Source: Theristus sp. LFF4_11 (lineage: Eukaryota > Nematoda > Chromadorea > Monhysterida > Xyalidae). Taken from it: 64,000 nt of DNA. The stretch is from assembly GCA_030248135.1 (NCBI GenBank), contig JASANC010002463.1, positions 42,499 to 106,498 of the forward strand. The letters run 5' to 3'. The position numbers and the translations under genes are program-made. This document shows, one piece after another, positions 43,883-56,800 of the stretch. Each line of letters opens with the position of its first letter. Position 1 is the first letter of the stretch. The notes under the pieces were generated by a model. The model was not told where the DNA came from. It did not search any database and saw only the letters and a list, made by a program, of their open reading frames with translations.

Positions 43883-46800
43883 CACACACGGTCTTTCAAT
43901 CTTCAATCCCACGTTTTTTATTACATCCGATGTTTATGTTGATTTACCTATATGTAGCTGATCGCCTGCATTTGAAGAAATTTCTCGGGCGCCAAAACTC
44001 GATGAAATTTTTTTGACATTTGAAGTTTAAAAAAAAGTTCGCCGAAATCTTGCATCTGAGCTGATCAAACATCTGTTGATAATACACAACGAAATTCAAG
44101 TTGTAAAGGGTCCTATTTTAATCACTTTCAAAAGCACCCACCGACGCATTTCAGTTTCACTTTTTTCTGGCACTTTGTTCTTTATTTTTTTGCGGTCAAA
44201 ACAACAAAAATTCGCATTTTCTCAACGGTCGTGAGGGAGAGATGCGTGCAAGAGAAAGGTGAAATAAAAAACCCTGCTCATACCCATGATAAATACCCCG
44301 TTAAATTTGATTCCAAGGTCAAACACGCACGATACACGAGTGAAACATGGTATTCTAGAGTAAAAATGAGCTTTTTCTTGGGCCCCTGTCAAATAAAAGT
44401 AAAAAACGGCCCTGAAATCTGGAAATGCGCATGGTGACTTCTTGTAATTTCTTTGCACGTTTTCTGCTTATCATGGTGTTTCGATCTAAAAGTGCCGATT
44501 TGTAAATTGAATCTTTACTCAATTGCAGGTTCTATTTCTTTGCAAACAAAAATATGATTAGTTTAGTATACAAACATAAGAGCCGGTTTGACTGAAATTG
44601 TCAACAAGTTCGAATGTTCAACTTTGGTGCATGTTTCATGAAAATGTTGAAATTCCAAGTTGTTTGTTTTATTATGCACGTGTTACGTTTTGTGTTCAGT
44701 TTGTAGAACAACTCGAAAAGCAAAAAAGAAAAAACCTTCACCACGGCAAGCAATCATGAAATATATCAAACAATATAATCAATGGGCTCATGACTATTTT
44801 TGATGAAAAAATTCCAAAATACACAGACAATACAACCAAAATACACAGACACACAGAAGCAATTTCCTGTCTTAAACCTCGCAGAGTTTGACCGAAGGGC
44901 CTTGTCTAGTTTTTCGGTGTTTTTTTTCAGATTTTCATTCATGTTCACGGTGCTGTTGTTGTTGTTCTTTCCATGCCATATTGTACTCCAAAACTTGAAA
45001 CATGTGCAAAACGTAAACAGAAAAGATGGAGAACTGAAATGAAAAGAAAGAAAGTGAACGAAATTAGAAAAGAAAGCAGCAAAAGTCACAACTTGTTCAA
45101 AATCATCTTTTCGAGATGTGTTTTCCTATAACATAAATTTCAGCTGCAAAAGCGTTGTTGTTTTGTTTACAAAGTAAACGATTAAAAAAATTAGTGATAA
45201 AAATCGATGATCTCAGTTGTAGTTTCTTTCATTTCAATCTCATTTTACGACATTTTAAGCAAACACGTGACGTTGTTTTTGCACGAATTCCTGTGGAATG
45301 TCCTGGTTTTTCAGCTTCAGCAAAATAAGTTTCCACGTAGCAGACAAAACAAAAACAAACGGATACAGTCTTTCTGACGTCTGCTACTGCATTTTGAAAA
45401 TAAACGCACAGAATTTTCATAATATTTTTTCATTTTCATTCATAATTTGCATTCACATGAAGAAACGAGTTTGTTTGATCATGCTAGTCACTTTGCGGTG
45501 TGGCTCATTGGAGATTACTCATTTTTTGTTGATTGAATCGGTTGCAGGTGCAGTGTGATTGAAAATGGTTGAACAAACTGACACTAATTTTAATAAAACT
45601 GTTCAGTGGTATTTCAAAAAACGAAAAAATGGATGCGGTAGTTTGAGTGTGAAAATTCGTAAAAAACTGAAATGGGTTTCTGCAATGCTGGGATTAGGGG
45701 CAAATTTTTGCGTCTATTTTATCACTTTTGCATTTTACAATTCAAATTCCCGATGACTAAGTTTGTACAGTCATTGGTAAAGCTCAGCTCATTTCAAATT
45801 TATTCACTACTCAACGTTTTTTTGAAACTACTAAGCTATTAGTGGCGGTTTTTTTTCATTTTGTGTTGATTCATCCCAATATCCGCATGCGTATTTTTCA
45901 ATCGTTTTGTGGGGAATGTCGAATCGGTTGTGAAACAATGCTGTGGAAACCAGAAATTGATCGTGAAAACCGACAAAACTCAAACTCAAAAAAATTGCAA
46001 ATTAAAAAAGAAACAAACCAAAGTTCAACATTCGGAAATTGCATTATTTTCGAACAAAAATCCAAAAAGTAAAACCACGTTATTTGGCTTGCGGGGAACG
46101 ATGGCACTTCACTTGTACATTTTTATACATCAATTCGATTATGGTTTAGTTTGATTAATGTTGCAAAAATGCAATTTCGCACCGCTCACTGGGTAAAATG
46201 TGGCACAATACACGGGTTCAAATCGCTATAATTCAATCTTCCGAAACTTCCACGCATGTAGTCCTTCCAATGAAGTAAAGCAATTTCACAAATTGAAAAC
46301 AAACCTCACGCAAATGCCACTTATAATTGGTGCGGCGTCACATGTACCGGTACATTGTATGTGTTTCGTACAGCAATGTGATTCTGAAAAAAGAAACTTT
46401 CATTATAAGTTTTGCAATTTTTGATGTTGTTATTCAGGCCTCAGCGAAGAAACGTTTTGCGGTAATTTTGATAAATCGTCAGCTTCTGACCGATATCAGT
46501 AAGGAAAACATGGAAAACATAGCAATTATGAATGATTTTTTTGCAGTGTGCGAGTGTCTCACGTTTATGTAAACTAGGTGGCGTCACCAGATTTGAAACA
46601 GGTGCATTTCTCTATTTTGCAAAGCACAGCTGATTAGTGAACTCATACGTACGTTGTGCAGCCATTCTCATACCTTCTCACACGAAAACTAATCAATGAA
46701 TTACCGGATAAAAACAAATCTTCAAAATAATATCGAAGAAATCTTCAAAACTCAGGTTCACAGACAAAAGCAGATACAGAGGAAACGATGCGTGTGTTCC

Positions 46801-47818
46801 GCGTTTCTCCGAGACAAAAATGATTGCTTGTTTTATTTCGTCAAATTTCCGCTCATTTTAATTTCACTTTGTTTTCCGTTCTGAAAAATCACGGGACACG
46901 CGCGATACACAAAAAATGAGTCTCGCCAGAACGCAAACAATTTTTTTTGGGTTTTTGGTTGACGGCAATTTTCAGCTTAGTGCACCTTGATAAATTGCCT
47001 AAGTTTTTGAAAAATATTTTAAATTCTTATTCATTTTCTGGAATTTAGCGGCAAATTCAAGAGAGAGGCAGCAAGCACCTGCCAGCTGCATGTTTCAGGC
47101 ACTAAGTTTGATACTTTTTAAACAAAGTTTCAGAAAACAACTGGCGGATCAACGAGTTATCGAAACTACTATTGATGTAAACCTATTGCGAATCAAACTA
47201 TAGTCGAACTCTAAATTATAGGCAATCAGCTGATTGGTTAGTGATGCACATGATGCATGCATACTATGCAAACCAAACTCCTCCTCTCCATCGCAATCCA
47301 TGCACTGAATGCATTCAACAACCAATCAGCTTGCTGGATATGTTTTTGAGTCTAGACTGTACATACCAACCTTTAGATACTTTCTACCGGCCATTTTTGT
47401 TTCAATTTTCGAGGCTTTTTGTTTGCACACGCAATCTATAATAATGGAAGCATTGCAAGCCAGAAAACATTGTTTACACCATATTTGATTTCATGCTTCG
47501 GTTTTCAGGTTTTTTCGCGTTTTTGCGATCTTTGGTTTTTTTTTTTTTGGTTTTTGGTTTGATGGCATATTTAATGGCATCTTTCCACTGTGTTAGCAAT
47601 GAAGTCTGTCAACAACGGAAAAATACTAGGTATATGACAAGTGGAAGACTTGCACACACATACACGGTGTTCAACTTTTTTGAGACCCCGTGAGAAAAAC
47701 AAGAGGCACCTTTTTTGTTATCAGTTTGACAACCTTATAATACAGTCCATCGATGATCCAACAGCAACCGGTTATATAGAGAGAAGAAAATACAGTCCAA
47801 CTAACAACACACATAATA
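43883..47818. other. Spacer with no supported gene
   Basis: AT-rich; several frames of 60-85 codons (for example 45298-45558, 45559-45756, 46327-46572) have no family likeness or good splice partners. A B-box-like GGGTTCAAATCGC at about 46215 suggests a tRNA-derived remnant. The MITE at 47201-47360 is listed separately. Confidence 0.4.
47201..47360. mobile_element. TA-flanked MITE, CAGTCGAACTC family (copy 3)
   Basis: TAGTCGAACTCTAAATTATA, then GGCAATCAGCTGATTGG at the left; CAACAACCAATCAGCTTG and a drifted TCTAGACTGTA at the right. The middle holds an ATGCAT-rich hairpin. It lies about 460 bp upstream of the EGFR start. Confidence 0.65.
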
Positions 47819-50800
47819 ATGCGACACGATGTGAATCGTCTCTGTCTAATGTTGTTTTTGACTGTTGCTTATGGAGAAAACGAGAAAATCACGAGCGATT
47901 CAAACCGAACAACGGTCGACAGTCGTCAAAATTCTAATGATGATTCAGTGATTTATGATTTGACGGGATTATTTGGCCCAATCGAACAAGAAGACGGATC
48001 TAAGAGTTCGTTGTGATTATTCCGTTTGCCGTTTCGTTGAAATATTCTTGAACAAAATAAAGTCATTTCTCGTAACACCTTTTTCATCTCCCTGCCCGAC
48101 CAACGGTCCAAACAAAGGCACAAATTTATAAGACGCACAACACTGTTGAAGCAAAAAGCGACTTCTTTGAGAAAATTCATTCAAAACAGCAAATCAGATT
48201 CACCAGATTTCTGTTTTGCTGAATAACGCAACGCAAACAAAAAAATATGGTTTCAGTGACATTTTTGCATTTTTTCAGCATGCATCGGAACGTCGAACGG
48301 CGTGTCCGTGATGAGACGAAGCTTGCGACGGCTGGCGGGTATCTACGGCAACTGCACGAAGGTGATCGGCAACTTGGAGATTGTCGGACTCACGGAAGAA
48401 GACGATTACGTCGAAAAACTGGACGCCATTTTTCAATCGATTGAGGAGGTTCGGAATCATGCGGATGCGCGAGCGAGCGTCAGCGAGCGGACAGCGCATC
48501 ACGCATAATATGAGCCGTTTTCCCCTCGCGCGCGTTTTTCAAACTTTCTCGCTGCCCTGCAGCGAGCATAGTATAAGCCACAAAGTTGGTTCTGTGCACA
48601 CGAAACGAACACCCAAAGTTGTGCTTGGAGCCGCGAAAAAATTTTCATCGGACGATTTTTCATACGCTCTAGACACGAAAAACCTATTCTGAAAATCGTG
48701 TTACTTCTTTCCCTTTGTATTTTTTTTTCTGGTATGTAATCATGCGGATGCGCGAGCGAGCGTCAGCGAGCGGACAGCGCATCACGCATTATATGAGCCG
48801 TTTTCCCCTCGCGCGCGTTTTTCAAACTTTCTCGCTGCCCTGCAGCGAGCATAGTATAAGCCACAAACTTGGTTCTGTGCACACGAAACGAACACCCAAA
48901 GTTGTGCTTGGAGCCGCGAAAAAATTTTCATCGGACGATTTTTCATACGCTCTGGACACGAAAAACCTATTCTGAAAATCGTGTTACTTCTTTCTCTTTC
49001 TATTTTTTTTTTCTGGTATGTAATCAACATGTGTGCGCCCTTTCAGTTTTTACCTGCGACACTTTCACAGTCGAACAAAAATGTTTCCTGGGGTAATTCC
49101 ATACGGAGATTTTGAAAATTGGGTTAATTTTTTACCCAGACCCTGTTTTTGGGTAAAAATTGGGCATTTTTAAAAGTTCGCAGGGTTTTCACCTGGTTTT
49201 AAGTGTGCGCCCTTTCAATTTTTACCTGCGACACTTTCACAGTCGAACAAAAATGTTTCCTGGGGTAAGTCCATCCGGAGATTTTGAAAATTAGATTAAT
49301 TTTTTACCCAGACCTTGTTTTGGGTAAAAAATTGGGCATTTTTAAAAGTTCGCAGGGTTTTCACCTGGTTTTAAGTGTGCGCCCTTTCAATTTTTACATG
49401 CGACACTTTCACAGTCGAACAAAAATGTTTCCTGGGGTAATTTCATCCGTAGATTGTGAAAAAAATTTTGCCAGGGCATTTTTTTCGTCAAAATTGTGCA
49501 TTTTTTACAGTTCGTAGCATTTCGACTGGGTATCAGCTTTTCACTCTTACAAATTTTGTCTGAGCTGCGAAAAATAATAGGAAAAAGTCCGTAGGAATTC
49601 AATGCGCTGATCACGGATTTTGGGTTAGTTTTCTTACGTGAGCAACTTTAGAAGCTGAATCGTGACGATTTCGAGCGAATCGGCCGTGGAAATTGGCGAA
49701 ATCGGTCTAGAAACGAAAAACAAGAAAAGGGTGTTTTCCAGGGTAATTCAATGCGCTGATCACGGATTTTGGGTTAGTTTTCTTACATGAGCAACTTTAG
49801 ATGCTGAATCGTGACGATTTCGGGCGAATCGGCCGTGGAAATTGGCGAAATCGGTCTAGAAACGAAAAACAAGAAAATGGTGTTTTCCAGGGTAATTCAA
49901 TGCGCTGATCACGAATTTTGGGTTAGTTTTCTTACGTGAGCAACATTAGATGCTGAATCGTGACGATTTCGGGCGAATCGGCCGTGGAAATTGGCGAAAT
50001 CGGTCCAGAAACGAAAAACAAGAAAAAGGTGTTTTCCAGGGTAATTCAATGCGCTGATCACGGATTTTGGGTTAGTTTTCTTACGTGAGCAACTCTAGAT
50101 GTTGAATCGTGACGATTTCGGGCGAATCGGCCGTGGAAATTGGCGAAATCGGTTTAGGAACGAAAAACAAGAAAAGGGTGTTTTCCAGGGCAATTCAATG
50201 CGCTGATCACGAATTTTAGATTAGTTTTCTTACGTGAGCAACTCTAGATGCTGAATCGTGACGATTTCGGGCGAATCGGCCGTGGAAGTTGGCGAAATCG
50301 GTCCAGAAACAAAAAACAAGAAAAGGCTGTTTTCCAGGGTAATTCAATACGCTGATCACGAATTTTGGGTTAGTTTTCTTACGTGAGCAATTCTAGACGC
50401 TGAATCGTGACGATTTCGGGCGAATCGGCCGTGGAAATTGGCGAAATATGTCCAGGAACCAAAAACAAGAAAAGGGTGTTTTCCAGGGTAATTCAATGCG
50501 CTGATCACGAATTTTGGGTTAGTTTTCTTACGTGAGCAACTCTAGACGCTGAATCGTGACGATTTCGGGCGAAACGGCCGTGAAATTTGGCGAAATCGGT
50601 CCAGAAACGAAAAACAAGAAAAGGCTGTTTTCCAGGGTAATTCAATGCACTGATCACGGATTTTGGGTTAGTTTTTTTATGTGAGCAACTTTAGAACCTG
50701 AATCGTGACGATTTCGGGCGAATCGGCCGTGGAAATTGGCGAAATATGTCCAGGAACCAAAAACAAGAAAAGGGTGTTTTCCAGGGTAATTCAATGCACT

Positions 50801-53800
50801 GATCACGGATTTTGGGTTAGTTTTTTATGTGAGCAACTTTAGATACTGAATCGTGACGATTTCGGGCGAATCGGCCGTGGAAGTTGGCGAAATCGTTCCA
50901 GAAATGAAAAACGAGAAAACGGTTTTTCCAGGGTAATTCGTGCTGATCACGGATTTTGGGTTAGTTTTCTTGTATGAGCAACTCTAGATACTGAATCGTG
51001 ACGATTTATGGCGAATCGGCCGTTAAATTTAACGAAACCGGTCCAGAAATGAAAAACAAGAAAACGGTGTTTTCCATGGTAATTCATTACGCCGATCACG
51101 GCTTTTGGGTCAGTTTTTCTTTTGTGAGCGATTCTAGGTACTGAATCGTGACGATTTTGGGGAATCGGCCGTGGAATTTGGCGAAATCGGTCCAGAAACG
51201 AAAAACAAGAAAAGGCTGTTTTCCAGGGTAATTCAATGCACTGATCACGGATTTCGGGTTAGTTTTTTTATGTGAGCAACTTTAGATACTGAATCGTGAC
51301 GATTTCGGGCGAATCGGCCGTGGAAGTGGGCGAAATTGGTCCAGGAACGAAAAACAAGAAAAGGGTGTTTTCCAGGGTAATTCAATCCGCTGATCACGAA
51401 TTTTGAGTTAGTTTTCTTACGTGAGCAGCTCTAGATACTGAATCGTGACGATTTCGGGCGAATCGGCCGTGGAAATTGGCGAAATCGGTCCAGAAATGAA
51501 AAACGAGAAAACGGTTTTTCCAGGGTAATTCAATGTGCTGATCACGGATTTTGGGTTAGTTTTCTTGTATGGGCAACTCTAGATACTGAATCGTGACGAT
51601 TTATGGCGAATCGGCCGTGGAATTTAGCGAAACCGGTCCAGAAATGAAAAACAAGAAAACTGTGTTTTCCATGGTAATTCATTACGCCGATCACGGCTTT
51701 TGGGTCAGTTTTTCTTTTGTGAGCGATTCTAGGTACTGAATCGTGACGATTTTGGGGAATCGGCCTAAAAAACGAAAAATGAAAAACCTGAGTTGTCCGG
51801 GGTTTAGAAGAATGTGTGACCAACGAATTGTGATTTTGGTCCGACCTTCGGGGCTTATGTAAAAGTCAGAATATTATCTAAAAATGCGGGAGACGTGAAA
51901 TGTTCTGCTTTGGTGTGTGTGAATGGCTCACTGGACTGCCAACCGATCCGAGCTGCTGTGTGTGATGACCGGTGGACGACGTTGGGTTTTTTACTTTTAC
52001 TTTACTTTTACTCAATTAAAACGACGACGACTTTTATTAAAACGACTTTACTTTTATTAAAACGACGACGAAAGACAGTAAAAATAAGAAGGAACAAAAT
52101 GGCACGAACGGCACATGCTGAACTCATAAAACACGGCACTTTTATAATGTACGAGAACGAACCAAGGAAAAATAGCTTAACAAAAATTTAAGAAAACTGT
52201 TGAGCATCTAGGAAAAAAGTAGATGAGCATTGGAAGTCAAGCGCTCTGTCAGAAACAGCTCACCGTAAACCCGGCTTTGTGTGAGAGTGCAGACACGAAG
52301 GCTAAAGTAGGACATTACAGTACCCTACTCCCCCATACGGAGCGCCCTCGCGACGTCACTCTCCCTACGCAGCCGAGTGTCTGGTGCACTGTCTGACCTG
52401 GGCACCTGCTTCCACTCATTTCAAAACTCCTAATTGCTCCAACTCAAACGAATAAACTGAAATTGAATCACTTGGACTCCGAGAAAATTCTAAAAACTTC
52501 AAAAGCTACAAGCAAAAAAAAGAAAGCAAAGATCAACAATTATCATCAAAGTCAAAAACCTGAACTGCCAAAACTGAAAAACCTAAAAGCTATCCTGACA
52601 AACGAAAACAAAACAAAACTAAACTGTCACGATTGTTAAAGCTTGGGATCACGCACGGCAGTCGAATTGCGTCGAAAAACCCCAAAGAAAAACCGCCAAA
52701 ACTAAAATAGAAGAAAAAGCATTAAAACAGTTCACCCTCTCCCCACACTGAAAACGGGGGTAAAACAAAACAAATAAAACTATTACAAAACTGTTACAAA
52801 TCAGCAGAAGAGTATGGCGCAACCTGCACTCTACGTCGCAGTAACTGAGACCTTTAAAATCAAAGAACCGTGGCTAAACAATAAAACTTCTACTGCGCTT
52901 CACTGCGCCACAACCAAACTTCTCCTCGCAGCCTTCTTCAGCAACACCACCACAGCCAATCACGTTTTTGATCACGGAGGCCGTCCTCCGTTCGGTTTGA
53001 GTCTCGGAGACCGAAATAACTCCGTATCGGTTTGAGTCACGGAGACCGAAAATAACTCCGACCAACCAATCTCCGCTGCGGCGTTCTGGCTTTTTCGAAA
53101 GCTGCCCTCGGCGAAACCCGGCCGTGCCATAGATCGACGCCGTCTCAGCTCGCATGCCGCCACAACTCCAGCCACCGCGTCTCCGTTCCATGCGACGTTC
53201 TGCCAGCCACTGGTGCGCCCGCCACTCCGCTGATCTGCCTCGGCGATACTCGACGACACGCGAAGACGCGCAGCACGCCACCGCCTCTCGTCGATGCTGA
53301 CCCTCCATGGCCTTTCTGCACTGACCCTCCATGGTCTCGGTGCACGCGACGTCGCCACCCAGCATTGTCTCGGCGGGACCTCCACTGAAATGTTCTGCTT
53401 TGGTGTGTGTGAATGGCTCACTGGACTGCCAACCGATCCGAGCTGCTGTGTGTGATGACCGGTGGACGACGTTGGGTTTTTTACTTTTACTTTACTTTTA
53501 CTCAATTAAAACGACGACGACTTTTATTAAAACGACTTTACTTTTATTAAAACGACGACGAAAGACAGTAAAAATAAGAAGGAACAAAATGGCACGAACG
53601 GCACATGCTGAACTCATAAAACACGGCACTTTTATAATGTACGAGAACGAACCAAGGAAAAATAGCTTAACAAAGATTTAAGAAAACTGTTGAGCATCTA
53701 GGAAAAAAGTAGATGAGCATTGGAAGTCAAGCGCTCTGTCAGAAACAGCTCACCGTAAACCCGGCTTTGTGTGAGAGTGCAGACACGAAGGCTAAAGTAG

Positions 53801-56800
53801 GACATTACAGACGCATATAAAAGGAGGAATATGGCCTTGTGTAAGCAGTGAAAGACTTGGCTCGACAACGCTTTTCAAGTCTCTGATGTGGTACACACGG
53901 ATACAAGTACATAAGGGTCATATTTTTGCGCCGCGTTTGTTTGTTTTTTTTAAGCACGCCCCCCCCCCCCCACCGATTCCGGAAACCCGAAGGTACCAAA
54001 CTCCGGTGGGATTGGGGAATGGACGGCTTACCATCCCGTGGAACCAATACCCTCGGCACGTGAGGGGGACAGCCTATAAGCCCCGCTCTGTCCTGGGGGC
54101 ACCATTGATCTTAGCCCGATTTCGGTTTCGGTGGCCTGCGGTCGCTATATCCCCGGAGGGCAGCGAATCCGAAAGTTTTCGTTTTCGTTTTCGTTTTGCT
54201 GAAAAGCGTAAAACTTTGAAGTTATTTTTTAATTGTCCGCTTCGATTTAATCTAAAATCACGCCATGTGCGAAATTCTGTAAATTCTGTGCAAAAACAGA
54301 ACAATCAGAGATTGCAAAACATTGTTGCATGTAGCTTTTTCGTTGTTGTTAACGTACGCACCGCTGTGTACACACCAGCACCAGTGACAAAAAGGAGTTG
54401 TCTTCCGTTGATTTTCACCTTTTTTACCGGTGTCACCTTCAACTAGTGTGGCAGGATAAACCGTCTGTCCCGTGAGTCATTGCGTTTGCCACAGGAGACC
54501 TTGCGTTCCGCAATGCTTCTGCGATACAATTTGTCCTGGACAAACCAGTGTCAGCGAGCTAAAGTCTGATTGTTATTTTAGTAGTTTTAGTGGTCGCTAA
54601 ATGCCCGAAATCCGCAAATGTGAAAGGTCATTTGTCTACAATAATACAAAGTACGAGGGTTGCCATGTGCAACCGAAATCATAAATAAACGCGCAAAAAT
54701 ATGACTCTTATGTACTTGTATCCGTGTGTACCACATCAGAGACTTGAAAAGCGTTGTCGAGCCAAGTCTTTCACTGCTTACACAAGGCCATATTCCTCCT
54801 TTTATATGCGTCTCCCGCATTTTTAGATAATCAACATGTGTGCGCCCTTTCAATTTTTACCTGCGACACTTTCACAGTCGAACAAAAATGTTTCCTGGGG
54901 TAATTCCATCCGGAGATTTTGAAAATTGGGTTAATTTTTTACCCAGGCCTCTTTTTGGGTAAAAATTGGGCATTTTTAAAAGTTCGCAGTGTTTTCACCT
55001 GGTTTTAAGTGTGCGCCCTTTCAATTTGTACCTGCGACACTTTCACAGTCGAACAAAAATGTTTCCTGGGGTAATTCCATCCGGAGATTTTGAAAATTGG
55101 GTTAATTTTTTACCCAGACCTTGTTTTGGGTAAAAAATTGGGCATTTTTAAAAGTTCGCAGGGTTTTCACCTGGTTTTAAGTGTGCGCCCTTTCAATTTT
55201 TACCTGCGACACTTTCACAGTCCAACAAAAATGTTTCCTGGGGTAATTTCATCCGTAGATTGTGAAAATTTTTTTGCCAGGGCATTTTTTTCGTCAAAAT
55301 TGTGCATTTTTCACAGTTCGTAGCATTTCGACTGGGTTATCAGCTTTTCACTCTTACAAATTTTGTCTGAGCCACGAAAAATAATAGGAAAAAAGTCTAG
55401 TCCGTAGGAATTCAATGCGCTGATCACGGATTTTGGGTTAGTTTTCTTATGTGAGCAACTTTAGATGCTGAATCGTGACGATTTCGGGCGAATCGGCCGT
55501 GGAAATTGGCGAAATCGGTCTAGAAACGAAAAACAAGAAAATGGTGTTTTCCAGGGTAATTCAATGCGCTGATCACGGATTTTGGGTTAGTTTTCTTACG
55601 TGAGCAACTTTAGATGCTGAATCGTGACGATTTCGGGCGAATCGGCCGTGGAAATTGGCGAAATCGGTCTAGAAACGAAAAACAAGAAAATGGTGTTTTC
55701 CAGGGTAATTCAATGCGCTGATCACGGATTTTGGGTTAGTTTTCTTACGTGAGCAACTTTAGATGCTGAATCGTGACGATTTCGGGCGAATCGGCCGTGT
55801 AAATTGGCGAAATCGGTCTAGAAACGAAAAACAAGAAAATGGTGTTTTCCAGGGTAATTCAATGCGCTGATCACGAATTTTGGGTTAGTTTTGTTACGTG
55901 AGCAACTTTAGGTGCTGAATCGGGACGATTTCGGGCGAATCGGCCGTGGAAATTAGCGAAATCGGTCTAGAAACGAAAAACAAGAAAAGGGTGTTTTCCA
56001 GGGTAATTCAATGCGCTGATCACGGATTTTGGGTTAGTTTTCTTACGTGAGCAACTTTAGATGCTGAATCGTGACGATTTCGGGCGAATCAACCGTGGAA
56101 ATTAGCGAAATCGGTCTAGAAACGAAAAACAAGAAAAATGGTGTTTTCCACGGTAATTCAATGCGCTGATCACGGATTTTGGGTTAGTTTTCTTACGTGA
56201 GAACTTTAGATGCTGAATCGTGACGATTTCGGGCGAATCAACCGTGGAAATTAGCGAAATCGGTCTAGAAACGAAAAACAAGAAAATGGTGTTTTCCACG
56301 GTAATTCAATGCGCTGATCACGGATTTTGGGTTAGTTTTCTTACGTGAGCAACTTTAGATGCTGAATCGTGACGATTTCGGGCGAATCGGCCGTGGAAAT
56401 TGGCGAAATCGGTCTAGAAACGAAAAACAAGAAAAGGGTGTTTTCCAGGGTAATTCAATGCGCTGATCACGGATTTTGGGTTAGTTTTCTTACGTGAGCA
56501 ACTTTAGATGCTGAATCGTGACGATTTTGGGCGAATCGGCCGTGGAAATTGGCGCCAGAAATGAAAAACAAAAAAACGGTGTTTTCCATGGTAATTCAAT
56601 GCGCTGATCACGGATTCTGGGTTAGTTTTCTTATGTGAGCAATTCTAGGTACTGAATCGGGACGATTTCGGGCGAATCGGCCGTGGAAATTGGCGAAATC
56701 GGTCCAAAAATAAAAAAACAAGAAAACTGTGTTTTCCAGGGTAATTCAATGCGCTGATAACAGATTTTGGGTTAGTTTTCTTACGTGAGCAACTTTAGAT

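Larger units (their letters stand above)
51873..54831. mobile_element. TIR element A, interrupted by an LTR retrotransposon
   Basis: Left TIR ATTATCTAAAAATGCGGGAG, then ACGCATATAAAAGGAGG, about 140 bp and split by the LTR element; the right TIR at about 54690-54831 is its inverse. The interior (53935-54690) is non-coding and matches the reverse complement of element B's interior. With the LTR element removed the length is about 1.04 kb. Confidence 0.85.

Noticed and set aside
52874..53505. Antisense frames of 163 and 177 codons in the LTR element
   Set aside because: Two overlapping frames of one GC-rich stretch, no reverse transcriptase, protease or zinc-knuckle motifs; accidental openness is more likely.
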